Source: Diploscapter coronatus (lineage: Eukaryota; Nematoda; Chromadorea; Rhabditida; Rhabditidae). Taken from it: a stretch of DNA of 64,000 nucleotides. Below are positions 63,297 to 64,000 of the stretch, piece after piece. The notes under the pieces were generated by a model that was given only the letters and a program-made list of their open reading frames with translations, ran no database searches and was not told where the DNA came from. Where the stretch lies: contig OZ038422.1 in the NCBI GenBank assembly GCA_964036155.1, forward strand, positions 80,933,201-80,997,200. The letters run 5' to 3'. Numbering within the stretch: position 1 is the stretch's first letter; each line of letters opens with the position of its first letter. The position numbers and the translations under genes were made by a program.

Positions 63297-64000
63297 ATAT
63301 CCCCTATAACTGAACCAATTCAGCTCAAAATTGGCACAATTATTGGAGTATATATCCATAAGATATCCACCAATTTTTAGCCGGATTCGAGTTATAATAC
63401 GAAAGTTATGAATTTTTTCCACCGAGTGTCTCTTAACTATGGAAAATGGCCTAAAATGTTAAGGAAATGACTGATTGAAATTCTTCAAAAATTCATAATG
63501 TAGAAATGGACGAAGATATCATATAAAATGATATCGATTCTGAAAATACAAACAATTGAGAGTATTTTGAGACCAAAATTATAATCAGAAACTTCATAAC
63601 TACCGAGAAACAGTGATCTAAATCTGAAGCATCGTTTTTACTATAGAAAATAGGGCAAATTTGAAGAATTTTTGGATAATCTCTTCCTGCATTCCTATAG
63701 ATTTTTTTCAGGAATAACTATTATCATGTTTTCATAGAGTGATAATGAGGCTATCAGAACATGCAAACAATTCGATGGTTTGTTGACTAGATTCGGAGTT
63801 ATGAATTTTTGAAGAATTTCAATCAGTCATTTCCTTAACATTTTAGGCCATTTTCCATAGTTAAGAGACACTCGGTGGAAAAAATTCATAACTTTCGTAT
63901 TATAACTCGAATCCGGCTGAAAATTGGTGGATATCTTATGGATATATACTCCAATAATTGTGCCAATTTTGAGCTGAATTGGTTCAGTTATAGGGGATAT
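63297..64000. mobile_element. Long inverted repeat (fold-back element), reaching window edge
   Basis: Left arm about 63297–63498 and right arm about 63799–64000, each roughly 200 bp, inverted with only one mismatch that I can see, around a ~300 bp spacer. The right arm is cut by the end of the window, so it may be longer. The arms contain CGAGTGTCTCTTAACTATGG. There is no reading frame in the spacer. The near identity points to recent insertion or ongoing gene conversion. Confidence 0.85.

Noticed and set aside
1..64000. CRISPR array, bacterial operon or phage features
   Set aside because: Spliced eukaryotic genes throughout; no regularly spaced short repeats other than the coding minisatellite.

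Overview
This is a eukaryotic nuclear window that reads as nematode. It has many 38–60 nt GT–AG introns, a hedgehog-type Hint ('hog') protein, multi-domain peritrophin-A (CBM14) and thrombospondin-type-1 (TSR) secreted proteins, an F-box/Kelch family, and remnants of DNA transposons. The DNA is AT-rich with long pyrimidine-rich non-coding tracts. I cannot name the species. Gene models were made by hand from splice sites and reading-phase consistency; nothing was run through a program.

Left part (1–16.3 kb): a possible small minus-strand gene (630–882); an F-box/Kelch gene (1145–2399, minus); a 14-exon secreted protein with five chitin-binding domains (4030–8838, plus); a Gln/Asn/Pro-rich, Cys-containing protein with 34-residue tandem repeats (9900–13036, plus), whose second intron is an ordinary small intron interrupted by a 1.6 kb terminal-inverted-repeat element; and a four-transmembrane protein (14819–16279, plus).

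Middle (16.3–35 kb): a long gene-poor stretch, much of it probably introns of one plus-strand gene for a 341-residue protein with a C-terminal coiled coil (23872–34694). Several alternative first exons in matching phase can be proposed.

Right-middle (35–56.3 kb): a compact cluster. It holds an ammonium transporter (minus), an ALDH8A1-type aldehyde dehydrogenase (plus), a hog-only Hint protein (minus), a large secreted PAN-like protein with ten TSRs and an internal furin-like site (minus), and a nuclear-looking zinc-finger/RS-rich protein (minus). The transporter and dehydrogenase are divergent; the dehydrogenase and Hint gene are convergent with only 145 bp between them.

Right end (56–64 kb): a small single-pass membrane protein, a truncated adenovirus/Polinton-type C5 protease remnant, a second intact copy of the F-box/Kelch gene in a ~1.95 kb segmental duplication of the left-end segment, and a nearly perfect ~200 bp inverted repeat reaching the window edge. 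Several other fold-back elements and palindromes are scattered here.

No obvious multi-gene novel system was found. The most interesting points are the transposon-inflated intron, the duplicated F-box/Kelch segment, the PAN–TSR10 protein with its internal cleavage site, and the terminal inverted repeat.
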